NCBI RefSeq assembly: GCF_020882245.1
Contig: NC_083597.1
Location: 48,338,152 to 48,402,151 of the forward strand
Source: Rhopalosiphum padi
Taxonomy: Eukaryota > Arthropoda > Insecta > Hemiptera > Aphididae
Reading direction: 5' to 3'
DNA length: 64,000 bases
Shown: in pieces, positions 39,050-52,418 of the stretch
How positions within the stretch are numbered: the stretch's first letter is position 1
Layout: each line of letters opens with the position of its first letter
The notes under the pieces: generated by a model
Databases searched by the model: none
Told to the model about the DNA's origin: nothing
Seen by the model: only the letters and a program-made list of their open reading frames with translations
Program-made: the position numbers and the translations under genes

Positions 39050-41471
39050 CCATAAAAGTTCGCGGTTTTAGACAAAACATGACAGATTTATAAATCCAAA
39101 GGTTTGAAACACTGAAGACATTTTTTCTTCTTTTTTATTATTTGTATCATTCTGCAAACCGAGAAAATTGTGAAACAAGTCACAAGGCTCATTTGATGAT
39201 ACAGCTACAGATATATAAACATGTTTATATAATTATATATCTGTGGATACAGCTGACTACTGGCCCACACTAAGGCACTATATCTATAGTGCCCTAGCCA
39301 TAGTCCTCTTTAGAACTATTTCGCCGAGCAGAGTAATTTTACATGGGTTCCGTAAATTAAATCAGTACCTCTTAACGAAACCTAAAAATTAGTTTTGAGT
39401 TAATTCAATACGTTAGGACGTTAGGTAGCCCCCAGGGACACATATGTTTAGTGTGGTCTGTAAACAAATCCATAAAAAAGTATGCAAACAATTGCGATAA
39501 TACTAAATAACTCAAATGGGCGGTAAAATATTAAACAAAGTATATCCGTCATGGAAAGTGACGATTATGTGTGATATGGATTATGGAAGAGCTAAAGAGC
39601 AGAGCTAATGACGTATGGCATAGGTATTAGGTACCTACGTAATAATATGTTATATTATTATACATTTCTATTTTATACCATAAACGTTAAATTCACGGAT
39701 TTGAATATTACTATAAAATATGACAATGTAGATACGTAAACACGTATAAAATCACGGCCACATTATTTTAATGACCAAATAATAAGTATATTATTGGCTA
39801 TTGCTCAATGTAGAGGAAATATCTTCCTTGGGTAATTTTGTAATGAAACAATTATTTGTATTTATTAAAACTAAAAAATATAAAATTAATCAAGTAATTT
39901 TAAAATTAACCAAATAAAGCCAAGACTTTACACCGGGTCTAAAATCCTAATTATTCTATTTTTAAGAATCATTACCTAACTATTTAAATAGGTACATAAT
40001 TAGCATGGCGACATGGCTGATGTGGCCTGTGGCTGCATGAATGCATGATCCAAGCTACATTCCCCTAGAAATGTTTTATAAAGTAGGTAGAATAATTTCA
40101 GCAGTAAATATTGATTATTGTATCAAGAATAATTATACATTTTTAACTAAAAACATTTTTTTTTTTCATTGGATCACTCCCCTAGATGATTTTTACTTTT
40201 AGTTACGGTTTTAACTATCCCACGTTATATGCTATAAAGGAAATTGAAATATATTGTATTATTTTCTTTTAAAGATAATATAATATATTTTTATTTAACA
40301 AATTAGTCCCACTTCCTTTTTTTTAAGTACCCATATACCAATATACCTATATAAAAAAACTATGTAGAAAAAAGTTAGAAAATAATATATTAAGTACCTA
40401 TATTATATTTATGGTTTAAATACAAAATATACTCAGTAGTCAGAAAATTGTTCAAATATTGTTTGGGAAGGTGACAGGAGATGGCTACTTCCACATCAAT
40501 ATTTTTCCTTCTGTAGTAACTTGTATACAGTCCTGATCATAACCACCATAAATTCATAACGCGTAGACAATTTTAAAAAGTTTGATATATATTTTATATA
40601 TTACATAATATATTTATATATATGTGCATGCAATTTTGTAAAAATTTGAACTTCAACACTCATAAAATGTTAAATGAATATCCAGTTAACTTATTTTTTT
40701 TATTAGGTAGAACAACTTAAAGTAAATTTACAGCTTAACTTATGAGGAAGGAGGAACCATTTATAAACTTTTCAAAAATTTTTACCCAGCAACATTTTAT
40801 TGATATTTATAAAAAAAAGTAGAAAATATCAAATATTTATAGATTTAAAAAATATTTAAAATATTTTGTAAATTATATAATGTATAGAAACTGATTATAT
40901 AAGCAGTTGGTGAACAATTTGTTTTTTGTCCTTCCAGGTTACATTGAAAAATGCTGTAATCTCATAATTTTGGCATCTCAAAAATTTCATATTGGTTAAT
41001 CTATATAAATTATCCTACATCAAATCCAATTCAGTGCTTTCGAAAAAATATATTTCGATTAATTTCATACTTAAGCTATGCATTCCACATTATAATTTAA
41101 AATAAATAATATTAAAAAAATATAAAAAATTGAAACTAAACCTATGATAATGATCAAGGTAGATAAATTATTATTTATCGTAGTAAATAATATTAATGGT
41201 AATTATTGGAACAATGGAAAACATTTGTATTATTAAAAACATATATTTAGGAAATATTCAAATTATTGTTTACTTAATAAATTACAATTTTTAATTCAAC
41301 AAACTGTTTTAATTAAATAAGCATTAAAAAAAAAAAATACATAAGATATGAGAAATAATAATCGATATAATGGAATAAATAGTTTTTGAAATCATAACTA
41401 TTTTTAGTTAAAAGCAAAATAATAAAAAAAAATATAATATCAATAACAATTGCATTTAATTTTTATTAAAA
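39050..41471. other. intergenic DNA between the MULE and importin-4
   Basis: AT-rich sequence in which I recognise no gene, RNA or element with clear ends. On the minus strand, AATAAA (plus-strand TTTATT at about 41,459-41,464) lies just past the importin-4 stop and may serve as its polyadenylation signal. Confidence 0.5.
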
Positions 41472-44400
41472 TTATATTTCATTAAGTAATTTAGATAAAT
41501 TTTCAGGAAGTGTCAATGACAAGCATTTATCTGGAAAATCTCTCTTGTACATGCGCAAAAGTTTAATAATTTCTTCTTTCACATCTAAAAATAAATAAAA
41601 TTTTTAATTATAATTAATTACTTATAATAATTGAAAATAATACATTTCTTCAACATGTATAATTAATTTTATAGCTTTTTTAATTTAAATAATATTTTGT
41701 TTATTACCATCTTCATAACATTTTCTTTTATCACTTAATGTAGCCAATGATGCTTTAATCACAGGTTCTAACAAGGAAACCATATATTGATTGCCGACTT
41801 CAAATAAATATACCAAACACTTAAACACAGTTAAGTTTTCAACAAAGTCTTCATGTAACGGAAGGTAATTTATCATAACAGGTACCACCTTAGAAAAATG
41901 AATACATTAATATTTTTTATAAGAAACGTAAGCATTTGCAATTTTCACTAAAAAACAACAGACTAGTTTTTTAAATTCCATAAATTGCGAAAAACTATAA
42001 AATTATACCACATAAATTGTATAGCATTTAATATTTAATATTGGTATTTAGTCATTAATTATTAAAATAAAATACCCGCCAACTATAGGTATTTCAATAA
42101 GAATTGAATTCAAACTTTCAATATTAAAATGTAAATCTAACTACTGAACATAGACACAAATAAATAAATATAAGTGTTACGTTGAGATTTTGAATTGGAA
42201 ATATTTACATGATCAAGAGGAATTCCTTCAATGTTAGTAATTATCATACGTGCTAATGCTCCATAAACGTTGTCTAATACTTTTGATCGTTGTTCTTTAG
42301 TAACCACTTGTGAAAATGTATTTAATATTATTGGATAATACCTAAATTATTATAGAAAACAAAATATTATTTTTAATTATTGTTATTTATAACAGTATGT
42401 TAGCCCAGTAGAAGTAGTATGATAAAAGTTAATTTCTTATTACCAATAAAAATAAATAATAAAACTTTTTAATTAAGAATTAATTAATATTTTTTGTAAT
42501 GAATTGTATTACAACAATATTATTCAATAAATAAGGTCAATAGAATGAAAATAATGTAAGTTCATTGTTTTAAGAGGACGCCACAACCAAATGTGTTGTC
42601 TTTATCTTACAAACGTGCAACATGGCAAATTTTTGTTCAGTAGAATCAATTTTGTATGCTTAGCTTAAATATTTGAGGGAAATAACCTATTATCTTTGAT
42701 TACAAAGATAAGAACATTATCTAAGTTCTCTCGCCAGTATTGTATGCCGTATGGTACAAATATTACTATATTATATACTCAAAACAAGTTGATTGCATTT
42801 CTGTTTGCAGCTCTCACCCTGTATGTATGTTACTTAATTGTAACTTTTTTATTTTAAACCTGAGTTTTTATGACTTCAATTGACATCATTAACGTTAATG
42901 CATTTTTTTTTCAATACACTGCACATGTACACCAATTGGCATTAATGCATTATGATTAACTTTTTTTTAGAAATTCAATGGAAGTATATAAAATTAAATG
43001 AAAAAAATACAAGCATTACAAAAATTATGAAAAAAAATTATTTTTAATTATTATTAATAAAAGCAGGTGAAGTCAGCCACCTGAAAATAAACAAATCGAA
43101 AATAATAATAAAGCTATGCTGATAATTTGTTGAAAAATTGAGAATTGAACACATAGTAAAAAAAAACCAGAAAATAGGTCTAATAAGACAAAAACAAGTC
43201 TCCTAAAAATAACATAAATAAACTGCTCTTATATGGTCATACGTCCAAACGGTATATGAACACATATTTTAAAACATGCTAAATAATAATAAAATAATAT
43301 AGGATAGATTAGGTATTATCACGCACATATGAAACAAAAAACCATTTATTTTTAATATATATTGGACGTCAAACGTATGCTGAACGATCCTGATGACGCC
43401 AATTGGTGTCAGTACGAAGTCAACGTGTTATTAATTAAAATACGATAAACAACCAACAAGAAAACTGAGATATGTCTTACCTTTAGGTTTGATATTAGGA
43501 TATTTCACTCTAATATTTAAGTTAAGCACATAAAATCGGCTCTACTAAACAAAAATTTGCCCTTTTAAACATTTGTAAGACTAATTAGAAACAATACAAC
43601 CCCCCCGTGTGTTGTCCTCTTAATACTTTAAATATTTAATCATGCAGGATAAACCAGAAAATATTAAGGAACACTGATACTACTACTCCCAGACTGAAAA
43701 TATAAAAAGCATAATTAAATTTAAATACTAACTTGTACACAGATTCTTTGCCGTAAAACGCTATTTCTCCTAATGCAAATACAGCATTATTCCTCACAGT
43801 ATCATCTTCATCTTCAACAAGTGGTATTACAAGTGAAAACATAACTTCACACAAACCACTAGCATTATCTCCTAAGCCTTTGGCCGATTCCCCAGTTATA
43901 GCTAACCCGGCAGCTCGTAATAATTCAGTTGAATCTTTTGACTAGAAAAAAATATTATTTTGTTTACATTTATACAAATTAGACAAAATAATTAATTACT
44001 AAATTTACCATTAATTTTTTTAACAAAGGCACCAAAGATATAAAATACTCTGTAAAAACTTGTGGTGGAAGAACATAACTTAAATTCGAGACAACATTGC
44101 CTGCATATTCTATAGGTAATGTATCATTTTCACTATCTAGTTCATCCAACTCGCCAGGATTATTTCCATCCCCTATCTGAAATTAGTTAAACATATAAAT
44201 TTTATACATATATATATAATTGTGTTTACAACAAAGTTTGATCATAAGCCAAGACTAGGTTTTTCTAGTTAATGCTAGGATTTACAAATCGTATAGAGAA
44301 AAACTAAAAAACATAATAATTATACCATTAGTATAAGTCCTATCGGTTTTTTACTTAAACAATTTTTAACAACCTATAATATTCAAATCATAACAATAAA

Positions 44401-47400
44401 AGCAGATTGATCCATAACAGAAAACTAATGAGAATTTTAACTAATAATTACAAATTAAGAAATATATTACATTTAATTATAAATGAGTGTACACACATAT
44501 CTTATAGATCCTTAATCAAATGTAGTATGTAGTATTAGATGCTACAATAGAACACATCACTCAAATAAGGAACAATAAATCTTTTAAATGAATATCAATA
44601 ATTTGGTTTCATAATATACACCGTATATTAATAATTTGGTATTCTTTTTTACAATTTTAATTATTAGTAAAAATTATATCAGTTTTTTGTTATGGGTAAT
44701 CTACTTTTATCTTCATAATTTGTACATCCTAGATTAATATTAAATATTTTCAATTAAAGCACAAATAATACATTTCAGCTTTTACTCAAATAATTAATAC
44801 AATTAGTAAAACTTAGCTTTACCTAGTAATTTGGCTAGTCAATAACATTTATTTAAATATTAATTTAAAGTAAAAAATATTTAGTTTATATTAAAAATAA
44901 CTTAACACTTAAAAATCTTACTTTTAATGATAAAATAGATTTAGCAAGCAACATAATTGGTTCAGCATATTTTATCATCTTAGTTTTAATTTCTTTCAAC
45001 ATATCAGCTAATACATCTAGGTATATTGAATCCAAAGCCGGAAATCCATCTTCTTGTATTTTTTTCTCTCCATACTTCAAATAAGTTTCCAAAGCTTTTT
45101 CTAAAGCTAAATAAATATATTACATTAAAATATTCATTTTAATCTTGATAAATTCATTATAAAGATTGTAAAAATCTCCATTTTATTTTCATACAACAAT
45201 ACAATTTGTTTTTCCTATAAGAAAATTTTTTTTTTTTTATAAGTTAAATAATTGTCTATAGATATAGCAAAAGTTCTATGAAACAATTTGTTTTGGAGAT
45301 ATTGAGGAGTTTAATATGTCTAATGAATTACCTATTTTAAATTATATTATTTTATCTCATGGGTATAATTGAACATAAGTTGGAAGTGGCACAGGAAATT
45401 CAATACATCATTTATTCATTTTTGTGAATTTTGTAAGATTTTAAGAATTAACATTAACATTTTACAGTGTCTAATGTATAATGCATTGAAATTAAAGTTA
45501 CACAAAGTAATAAACAAATAATGAAAAAAACATAAGATGGAGTAATAATAATTTGAGAACATAATTCAAAAAATGATAAATTAATGTGTTAAATGGAACA
45601 TTTTTGAGTGGACAAGATAGATAATTACAGTCAGCTAAATATAATAACATCATATAATAATAGCTTTTATCAATTATTTGTAACTAATTGAATAATTTGA
45701 TTAACAAGGTAAACATCTACACCATTTTTTTGGACTTTAATATACTTTATAACTTATTGTTGTTTTGTGCTCATTTAATTTATAAACATAAAAATTAATT
45801 ATCTGTTGTATAATAATAAATTATATTATAAAAACTAAAATTAAAATATCAAATGCCTATTATTTACATTTACATTCTATACATAATACATTAAGAATAC
45901 ATACATAAAAGCAATTCATTGTAAAATAGATTTTAAAAATATAAATTATAATTATAAAACAAACTTACACTCTTGGCCGCAGTTATTCGGTACTTTTGAA
46001 AAATATATACAAATTTGCCCATATAATTCAAGTACAGAATCAATTGTGTCTTCATCATCTTCTTCTAATAACTTTGATACCACTTCAAAGCTATTATTTA
46101 AATAGGGAAGAAATTGATCTCTAATTTAAACGTAAATAGATAAGATTACAAAGTCAAATAAGATAACTAATTATAATATGTATATAATTAATAATAAATA
46201 CCCAGTGCTTTGAGCAATTTGAGCAATTGTTTGACAAGCATTATCTTTTTCTTCCATAACATGTGCATCAACATAGGCAACTGATACAAAATAAATAATT
46301 AAATGAATTATGAATGTAAACCATAGACCTTATACTAATAGACAGTACATGGTAGTAGTTCCAGCGTCCACACATGAGAGCGTTGATCAAGGTAATACAC
46401 CACGCGCATGCGCACAAGAACTATGTGATTGTACAATCATTACAACCATGCGCCTTATCAATACTCACACCGAGTACTATTAGTACAGTACACAGTTAAG
46501 AAAGACCACATCAACCACCCGCATGTCCCATCTATTAGTATAAAGTCTATGATGTAAACAAATTATAAAAAATAGTGTAGTTACTCACAGTCATCACTAT
46601 CTGCATCATCACTGCCACCATCAGTTAGAGATTCATCTTTATCATCATCATCTTCGTCATCGCTACTATAAGCATTAAATTTTTTCTTCTGAAAATTTAA
46701 ATATATTTCTATAAAAAAAATTATTTTTTTTTAAGAAATAAAATAGTTTTATACCTCCAGATTAAAACTATTATCAGCAATCAAGCTATTGTCCAAACTT
46801 TTCAAAACATGTTGCATTACAAGATCAATGTATGGTATTAAATGATTAATAGATACTCTAGCTATAGAACTAAAAAGTCCATAACATACTGCCCGGACCT
46901 CAGGTTGATCCTCCTTTGCTTCTTGCAATAAAGCCAAACCACATTTTAAACTAATATCCAAATAGGGTTCAAATACTTTTGGATCAAGAGCAGCCGCAAA
47001 TTCAGACAACAATTCTAAATTTTATAATAAAACACATGTTTAAAATAAATTTTTTATCATTAAATGAGATAAATAATTATTAAATATTACTTACGAATAA
47101 CCATTATCTGTAAAGTTTCCAGTTTTTCATCTATTCCAGGTTTCAAATAAGCATCAAGAATTTCCATGATTGGGATAAAGTAAGGAGCTGTAGCATCACC
47201 TCCAGACTTAACTAAAGATATAAATTTTTTAATATGAATATTTAATAAAATTAATTTATTTTAAAATTAAAAAAGTGAGTACCAATGCTACACATGATAG
47301 TAATTGCTTTGTCTTTTAGTTCAATACAACACTGTTCGTTTCTTATAATATCCAATACAATAGCAATCATTTCTGGTAAGTATTCATCAATTCCGCCTTC

Positions 47401-50317
47401 CATACTATCAATAAATTTATCAAGTGCATAAAAAATCATACGCACTTCAGAACTACATTCTGGCTTAGTATATTCAATAATTAACTTTTCTTTGAACATT
47501 TTCATTAATTCTGGTAGTATTTCTGCTGCGTAAGTACTGACTTGAGGCTAAATTAAACAATTCTTAATATTGATTCGATTAAATAAAAAATTTAATTTAC
47601 TAACTTGAACATATTGAGAAACTTCTCCTAAAGCATACATAGCTGCAGATTTAACCGTTTCATTTGAACTATTTAATCCCAGTTTAATAGCTGTTACAAA
47701 TTGTTTAAGATAATTCTTTTTTAGGTATTCAGAACAGCCATCTGACACAAAAGCCATTGTAGTATAAGATGCTCTAAGAGCATTAGGATCTTGTGTAGTA
47801 TATGCTGTATCAATCAATTTTATCTAAATACAATACAATAAAATAAAATTCAACTAAATATATTATGTGTATGCATAATTGTTTTATTTACACATAGGCA
47901 TTTAAATAAAAGCAAAAAAAAAATACCAGTATTTTCAACAGCTAGTTAAATATTAATAATAATATAAGGATAAAATATATACAAATTAAATATTTAGAAA
48001 TGGCAAAACAACTCTTATATGTACTCTGTTCAGCGAGAGAATATGTCAATTCTGTGCATCCTCACTCAACACCCTACCATTAAGACTGGCTCTACTATGG
48101 TGGGATGTTGCAGAAAAATTAATTTTTGAAAGCAGCAGTGTATTCTTGTACTGGATAGAGTATTATTTAACATAAATTTGATTATATTTTGAAAAATAAA
48201 ATTTGAGTCACTAAACAAATGAATAATCATCTGTGTTGCAAAGATGATACGGATGGCAATGTAAAATATTATCTTTCTCTAACCTCTAACTATCTTAAAA
48301 TATTGACATTTTACATTATGTACAATGAATGCACTGATTTTACAATGATATGTATTACTTTATATAGTGTGTTTCACATCAAAAGCAATTCGATCATAGC
48401 TCACCAAGTCGCAGTTATAAATAATTTTAAAATTATAATAATTACAGAACTTTTATATATTTTATGAACCATTGATTTGAATAAAAACAGTTACCCTGAG
48501 CACACTCTAATAAAGTCGCATTTGATGTGAAGTTTTTCTATGAAACCACTTACCAATATAGGCATAAAAGTGGAAGCAGATAATTCATCAGCAATTGCCG
48601 CCATACATTCACCGGCAGCACTCATTGGGTTTAAAGCATATTCCTCTAAGAACCAAGTATCATCATCAGTTTCTTCACTTAAAATGTTGAACATTAATTC
48701 AATCACAGGATTCAATAAATTCAATTTTACTAAAACCTATAAATAAGAATCAAAAAATGTTTTATTTAACATATTTTAAAAGTACTTTATAACTAAATTT
48801 TAATTAACAACTAGATCATATTTTAAATTAAAGTTAATTATGAATATATTCAAGTCTATAATAAACTAACATACAAATTAAAATTAAGTTATATACACAC
48901 AATTATTTTTATTTTATATAAATATTAAATACATTTAAGATATTACTTTTTTTAAGATAAAAATATAATTTATGAACTTGAAATTATGACCAAGATAAAA
49001 GTAATATTATGTAAAATATAATTTTTTAAAGAAACAGTGATAATATAATATATGATATATTTGTTGTTCTAACTATAATAGTAATTCATTTTATATTTTA
49101 TATAAAAAAATAACTTACCTTCTTCTTACTACGGATAATAGTTGAAATTAAATTTATACCATTACATCTTAAAGTTTCATCTATATTTGTATTACCAGCT
49201 AATTGGGCAGAAACTTGAACAATTGGTTTTATATGTGGTAATAATGCCTGAATAGAAAATTCACACATTGATCCAAGTAATTCAAAACAATCACATGCAT
49301 GATCTGGATTTGTTGTTGACAAGGCAAGTATAACTTCTAACACACGGGGTACAGATTGTGAATAAGCTTGAATAACCTAAAATATATTATTTTTTTTAAA
49401 TATTGTCATTTATTATTAAGTTACTATGCATACCTGAGGAACTTGAATAGATAATTCTATAATGTTATTCATTGAAGAAATAGTATTATAAACTGCAAGG
49501 GAAGTACAATCTTCAGCACTGTTCAATGTTTGAATAAAATAATCCACAAATGTTGTTATATGGGACTCAAACATTTGGGGAATGTAATCAGATAAATGTT
49601 TAATTACAAATGAACCAAACTATTAATTAAAACAATAACAAACTTGAAATATGTACAATAGTTTAATTTATAATTTTATTTTAAATACCTCTCTTTCATT
49701 TATATTGTTGCTTTTAATACACGATTCAATAAAAGCAAATAACTCATTCCAGTTACCTCTCATTAATTCATGTTTAGCCAATACAGCAATAAGTTGAAGA
49801 ATATGCTTTTTAACTTCAATACTAGGTTCATCAATAATTGTTTTCAACAAAAATTGTTTGATTCTATAATGTTTCAACATGAATATTTAAATATTTAAAA
49901 AAATGTATATATAATATTATAATGTGGTAACAAACTATAAATAAAAATTAAACTTACTGTTCACGAAGTTCTTGAGATAAATTCATCCATGCATTACGTT
50001 TGTACAATTTTTTCCTTAATACAAGAGCTGCATATTCCTTTAATTTGTCATTTTTACTAGAACTAATCACTGTACAAAGAGTGACGTATGTTTGAGGATT
50101 TTTTAACGCTAATGTCAATTCATCGGTGGCCTATATTAATTTAATAATTTAAAATTTAAAATGAGCAACAGAATAAATGAAATTGTTAATTTTTTCAATT
50201 TTATCTAATCTGTGATTAAATCATATTGTACAAGATCTTTACCTGTTTTATAACTTCATTATCCGGCTCTAATAAGCGCGTTAAAATACGCTCCATTTCA
50301 GAGATATTCACAAACAT
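41472..50317 (-). CDS. IPO4: importin-4 (karyopherin beta), complete, 19 exons, 1,076 aa
   Basis: Nuclear import receptor of the importin-beta family, known to carry histones H3/H4 and ribosomal proteins; releases cargo on Ran-GTP binding. Exons, 5' to 3': 50317-50243, 50130-49958, 49863-49689, 49619-49434, 49376-49119, 48736-48554, 47823-47605, 47547-47283, 47211-47095, 47014-46755, 46688-46589, 46280-46202, 46120-45969, 45106-44922, 44176-44009, 43941-43733, 42341-42209, 41888-41708, 41584-41472; total 3,231 nt. HEAT repeats run throughout, for example AAMYALGEVSQYVQ and RNNAVFALGEIAFYG. The acidic loop near 638-670 (SSDDEDDDDKDESLTDG) precedes AYVDAHVMEEKDNACQTIAQ. This layout, the start MERILTRLLEPDNEVIKQAT, the end NYLPLHEDFVENLTVF and the length (human about 1,081) favour importin-4 over importin-5. 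The first ATG (50,315-50,317) gives MFVNISEMER; the in-frame ATG seven codons on is an alternative. Confidence 0.95.
42570..43624. mobile_element. TTAA-flanked element with long inverted repeats in an importin-4 intron
   Basis: The element (42,574-43,620) is flanked by TTAA on both sides and ends in GAGGAC / GTCCTC. The inverted arms extend at least 150 bases: both, read inward, contain CTTACAAA-type sequence, GGCAAATTTTTGTT, TTAAATATT and a GAAATA..CCTA block in the same order. No transposase frame is present. TTAA duplications are characteristic of piggyBac-type elements, so it may be a long-armed non-autonomous member, but the ends lack a clear CCC start. It lies between the exons ending at 43,733 and starting at 42,341. 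Confidence 0.75.
46314..46559. mobile_element. hAT-type MITE (230 bp) in an importin-4 intron
   Basis: The element 46,322-46,551 has ends CATAGACCTTATACTAATAG and, from the other strand, CATAGACTTTATACTAATAG (19 of 20). The 8-bp direct repeat ATGTAAAC flanks it at 46,314-46,321 and 46,552-46,559. It has no coding capacity. It lies between the exons at 46,589-46,688 and 46,202-46,280. Confidence 0.88.
48000..48170. other. GC-richer insert in an importin-4 intron, origin unclear
   Basis: The intron between the exons at 48,554 and 47,823 contains a block (CTGTTCAGCGAGAGAATATG, then CCTCACTCAACACCCTACC) less AT-rich than its surroundings. It has the texture of a mobile-element end, but no matching inverted end or target duplication was found. 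Confidence 0.25.
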
Positions 50318-50520
50318 TTTACTTATTAAATCAAAAAGCTTTTACAAAGTTAATAATTGAAATTAAAATAAAAGTCACATGGAAATCAAGTTCCCGTGAG
50401 AAAAAGAAAAATGAAAGGAATGATTAAAGAAAAACACATGGCGCGGTACGTTGTTATCAATTGCCATTTTTACAGCGAATTGGTTAATTTTGATAAATAA
50501 AGTAGATCTACCAACCTTAT
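50318..50520 (-). promoter_or_regulatory. importin-4 promoter and 5' leader region
   Basis: This is the DNA directly upstream of the importin-4 ATG. A GC-richer segment (CACATGGCGCGGTACG near 50,436) may mark the core promoter. The leader seems uninterrupted, since no acceptor is needed before the ATG. The assignment is by position. Confidence 0.35.
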
Positions 50521-50634
50521 TATAATGGAATTTTGGTACCAACATAAGTTCATAAATTAATAATCTAAAAATGGGGGCTTAATTTTTTTTTAATTCCAAG
50601 TGGAGCAACAAAATGTATAATATAAACAGTGCTC

Positions 50635-50720
50635 GACTTGAGGAGGGACGGAGTACCCCAACTATTTTTTCAGAAATTTTAGCGTACCCCTACTATTATT
50701 TTTAAAAGGAACGCTCGAGA
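50635..50720. mobile_element. single hAT-like terminus
   Basis: CAGTGCTCGACTTGAGG beginning near 50,636 resembles a hAT left end and leads into GC-richer DNA. No matching inverted right end was found, so it is either truncated or a chance match. Confidence 0.25.
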
Positions 50721-50840
50721 CACTTCATCATTTTTTTTTTTTATCAAAATGCACGAAATACCATCATAATTAATTGTCTTATGGATTATTTCTAAATCAT
50801 GCATCTATATTATAGATTCTATAAAAATAAATAGTTAATT

Positions 50841-50927
50841 TAAAAAAACTGCACGACGATTGAATAAGTAGTTTCGGAGTTTATCCCAAACCTACAAACA
50901 AACGCTAACATTTTATATATTAGTATG
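50841..50927 (+). repeat. dispersed repeat, copy 1 (possible retrotransposon 3' tail)
   Basis: Shares about 85 bases with 51,530-51,617: CTGCACGAC, TTGAATAAGTAGTTT, GGAGTTTATCCC, ACAAACAAAC and CATTTTATATATTA occur in the same order. A terminal ACAAACAAAC..TTTATATATTA arrangement is common at the 3' ends of insect RTE-like retrotransposons, which is the tentative assignment. Confidence 0.55.
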
Positions 50928-50963
50928 AATCAATTAAATAACTAACATTTTAATATAAGTGAA

Positions 50964-51165
50964 ACATTATATAGTGCCGGCCCAAGATATTATGGCGCCC
51001 TTAAAAGTGTAACTTAAATATATAACAATTTATTATTATAAAGAAATGTAATTATTACACGCCGTTATTATAAAAAAACAATTTTTACTAAAACATCGTA
51101 AGTTTTTACAATTTTTTGAGCACCTACAAATGCGCTTCCGGTCTTGGGCCGCAACTAACATTATG
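50964..51165. mobile_element. hAT-type MITE (186 bp)
   Basis: The element 50,972-51,157 has ends TAGTGCCGGCCCAAGA and, from the other strand, TAGTTGCGGCCCAAGA (14 of 16). Flanking octamers ACATTATA (50,964-50,971) and ACATTATG (51,158-51,165) match at 7 of 8 positions. It has no coding capacity. Confidence 0.8.
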
Positions 51166-51529
51166 TACCAACGAACCCGTCTCTTCGAGTGGTTTTTCCT
51201 AACTAAACACTAAACCACTATATAAACAGACATGCTAGTACCTAATATATTATAAACCAATAATAATAAAATTGTTGAAATAACGTGGAATTTTCATATC
51301 TCAGAACAATTATTAATATATATAGTATATTATACTCGCCGATAAAACACACACAAAAGAAAAAAGGTCAGGTTACAGGTAGCTGGAAACCCGTTGGCCA
51401 TCATAATAAAATATTTAGGTATACAATTTATACATTAATTTTAATTAATAATAAATAATTATTTATTAATTTTATCGGACTAAATTTATGCCTATCTCAT
51501 TCTCTGTGATGTCCTCTTTCTTCTATAAT

Positions 51530-51617
51530 TTAAAAAAAAACTGCACGACAATTGAATAAGTAGTTTTGGAGTTTATCCCGAGCATACAAACAAACACTAT
51601 CATTTTATATATTAATA
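51530..51617 (+). repeat. dispersed repeat, copy 2 (possible retrotransposon 3' tail)
   Basis: Second copy of the sequence at 50,841-50,927, same orientation, differing by scattered substitutions. The two copies enclose the MITE at 50,972. Confidence 0.55.
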
Positions 51618-51669
51618 AAAATAATTATTATATAGTATATAGTATAGATAAATGGATGTATGATTTACA

Positions 51670-51815
51670 GGATGAATGTTTTTTTTTTTTTTTTCTTTAT
51701 TAATATATATACAATCTGTACACAAGGCACAATAAGAATATAGGCTATAATATTACAGGAGGAAAATCTTGAGTGAAGAAGCCACCCACTGATGACACTT
51801 CGTCGGATGAATGTT
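51670..51815 (-). mobile_element. short retroposed fragment with poly(A) tail and 11-bp target duplication
   Basis: The direct repeat GGATGAATGTT occurs at 51,670-51,680 and 51,805-51,815. Between them, read on the minus strand, lies about 120 bases ending TTAATAAAG followed by a long A run that abuts the target repeat. A polyadenylation signal, an A tail and a target duplication are the marks of LINE-driven insertion. It may be a 5'-truncated LINE end or a fragment of a host 3' UTR; no coding match was recognised. Confidence 0.8.
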
Positions 51816-52418
51816 AAAATTAATATTGTCTGTTTTAGTGTTTTCATCTTTTTTGGCATTAAAAATGCTTCAATTAAGTTTAGTAAACTGCATCTAATTG
51901 CTACTTTGGGGGAAAAAATAGTATTTTTTAAAATATCCAGAAAAAAAAAAACAGGAATTTTTACACAAAAATATTATGAATGTACATATAGGTGATCTAA
52001 TTTATTTGATTAATTTAAATAATAGATACATACAATATTTCCGGCAAAATTAAACTTGACCCGCTTTTGTTAAAATAAAAACTAATATAATAACTACCTA
52101 CTTAGAGTCTTTTTGTAACAAATCAAAGAATATTTTTTTTCAAAACTATTTTATTGTAATACTTTATAAAACGTTAATATTTCTCGATTCTTGATATAAA
52201 TAATTATTTAATTGGTATTTAATAAAAAAATGTATGCAGGTATAACTATAAGATAAGAATAACAGTGTTAGGTAATTTTCCACACCACCTTTATATTATT
52301 AAACGACGTACAATAACATTGTCCGGATTGTTTAATAACTTTATGAGGTATTACACGAGGCGCGTTTTTTTATTGTGGTGTCCCCAGTAGGCCTAATCCA
52401 CATCCTAAGCGAGAACGC

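Noticed and set aside
41472..50317. Importin-5 as the identity of the karyopherin
   Set aside because: N-terminus, position of the acidic loop, C-terminal LPLHEDFVE block and total length fit importin-4 better.
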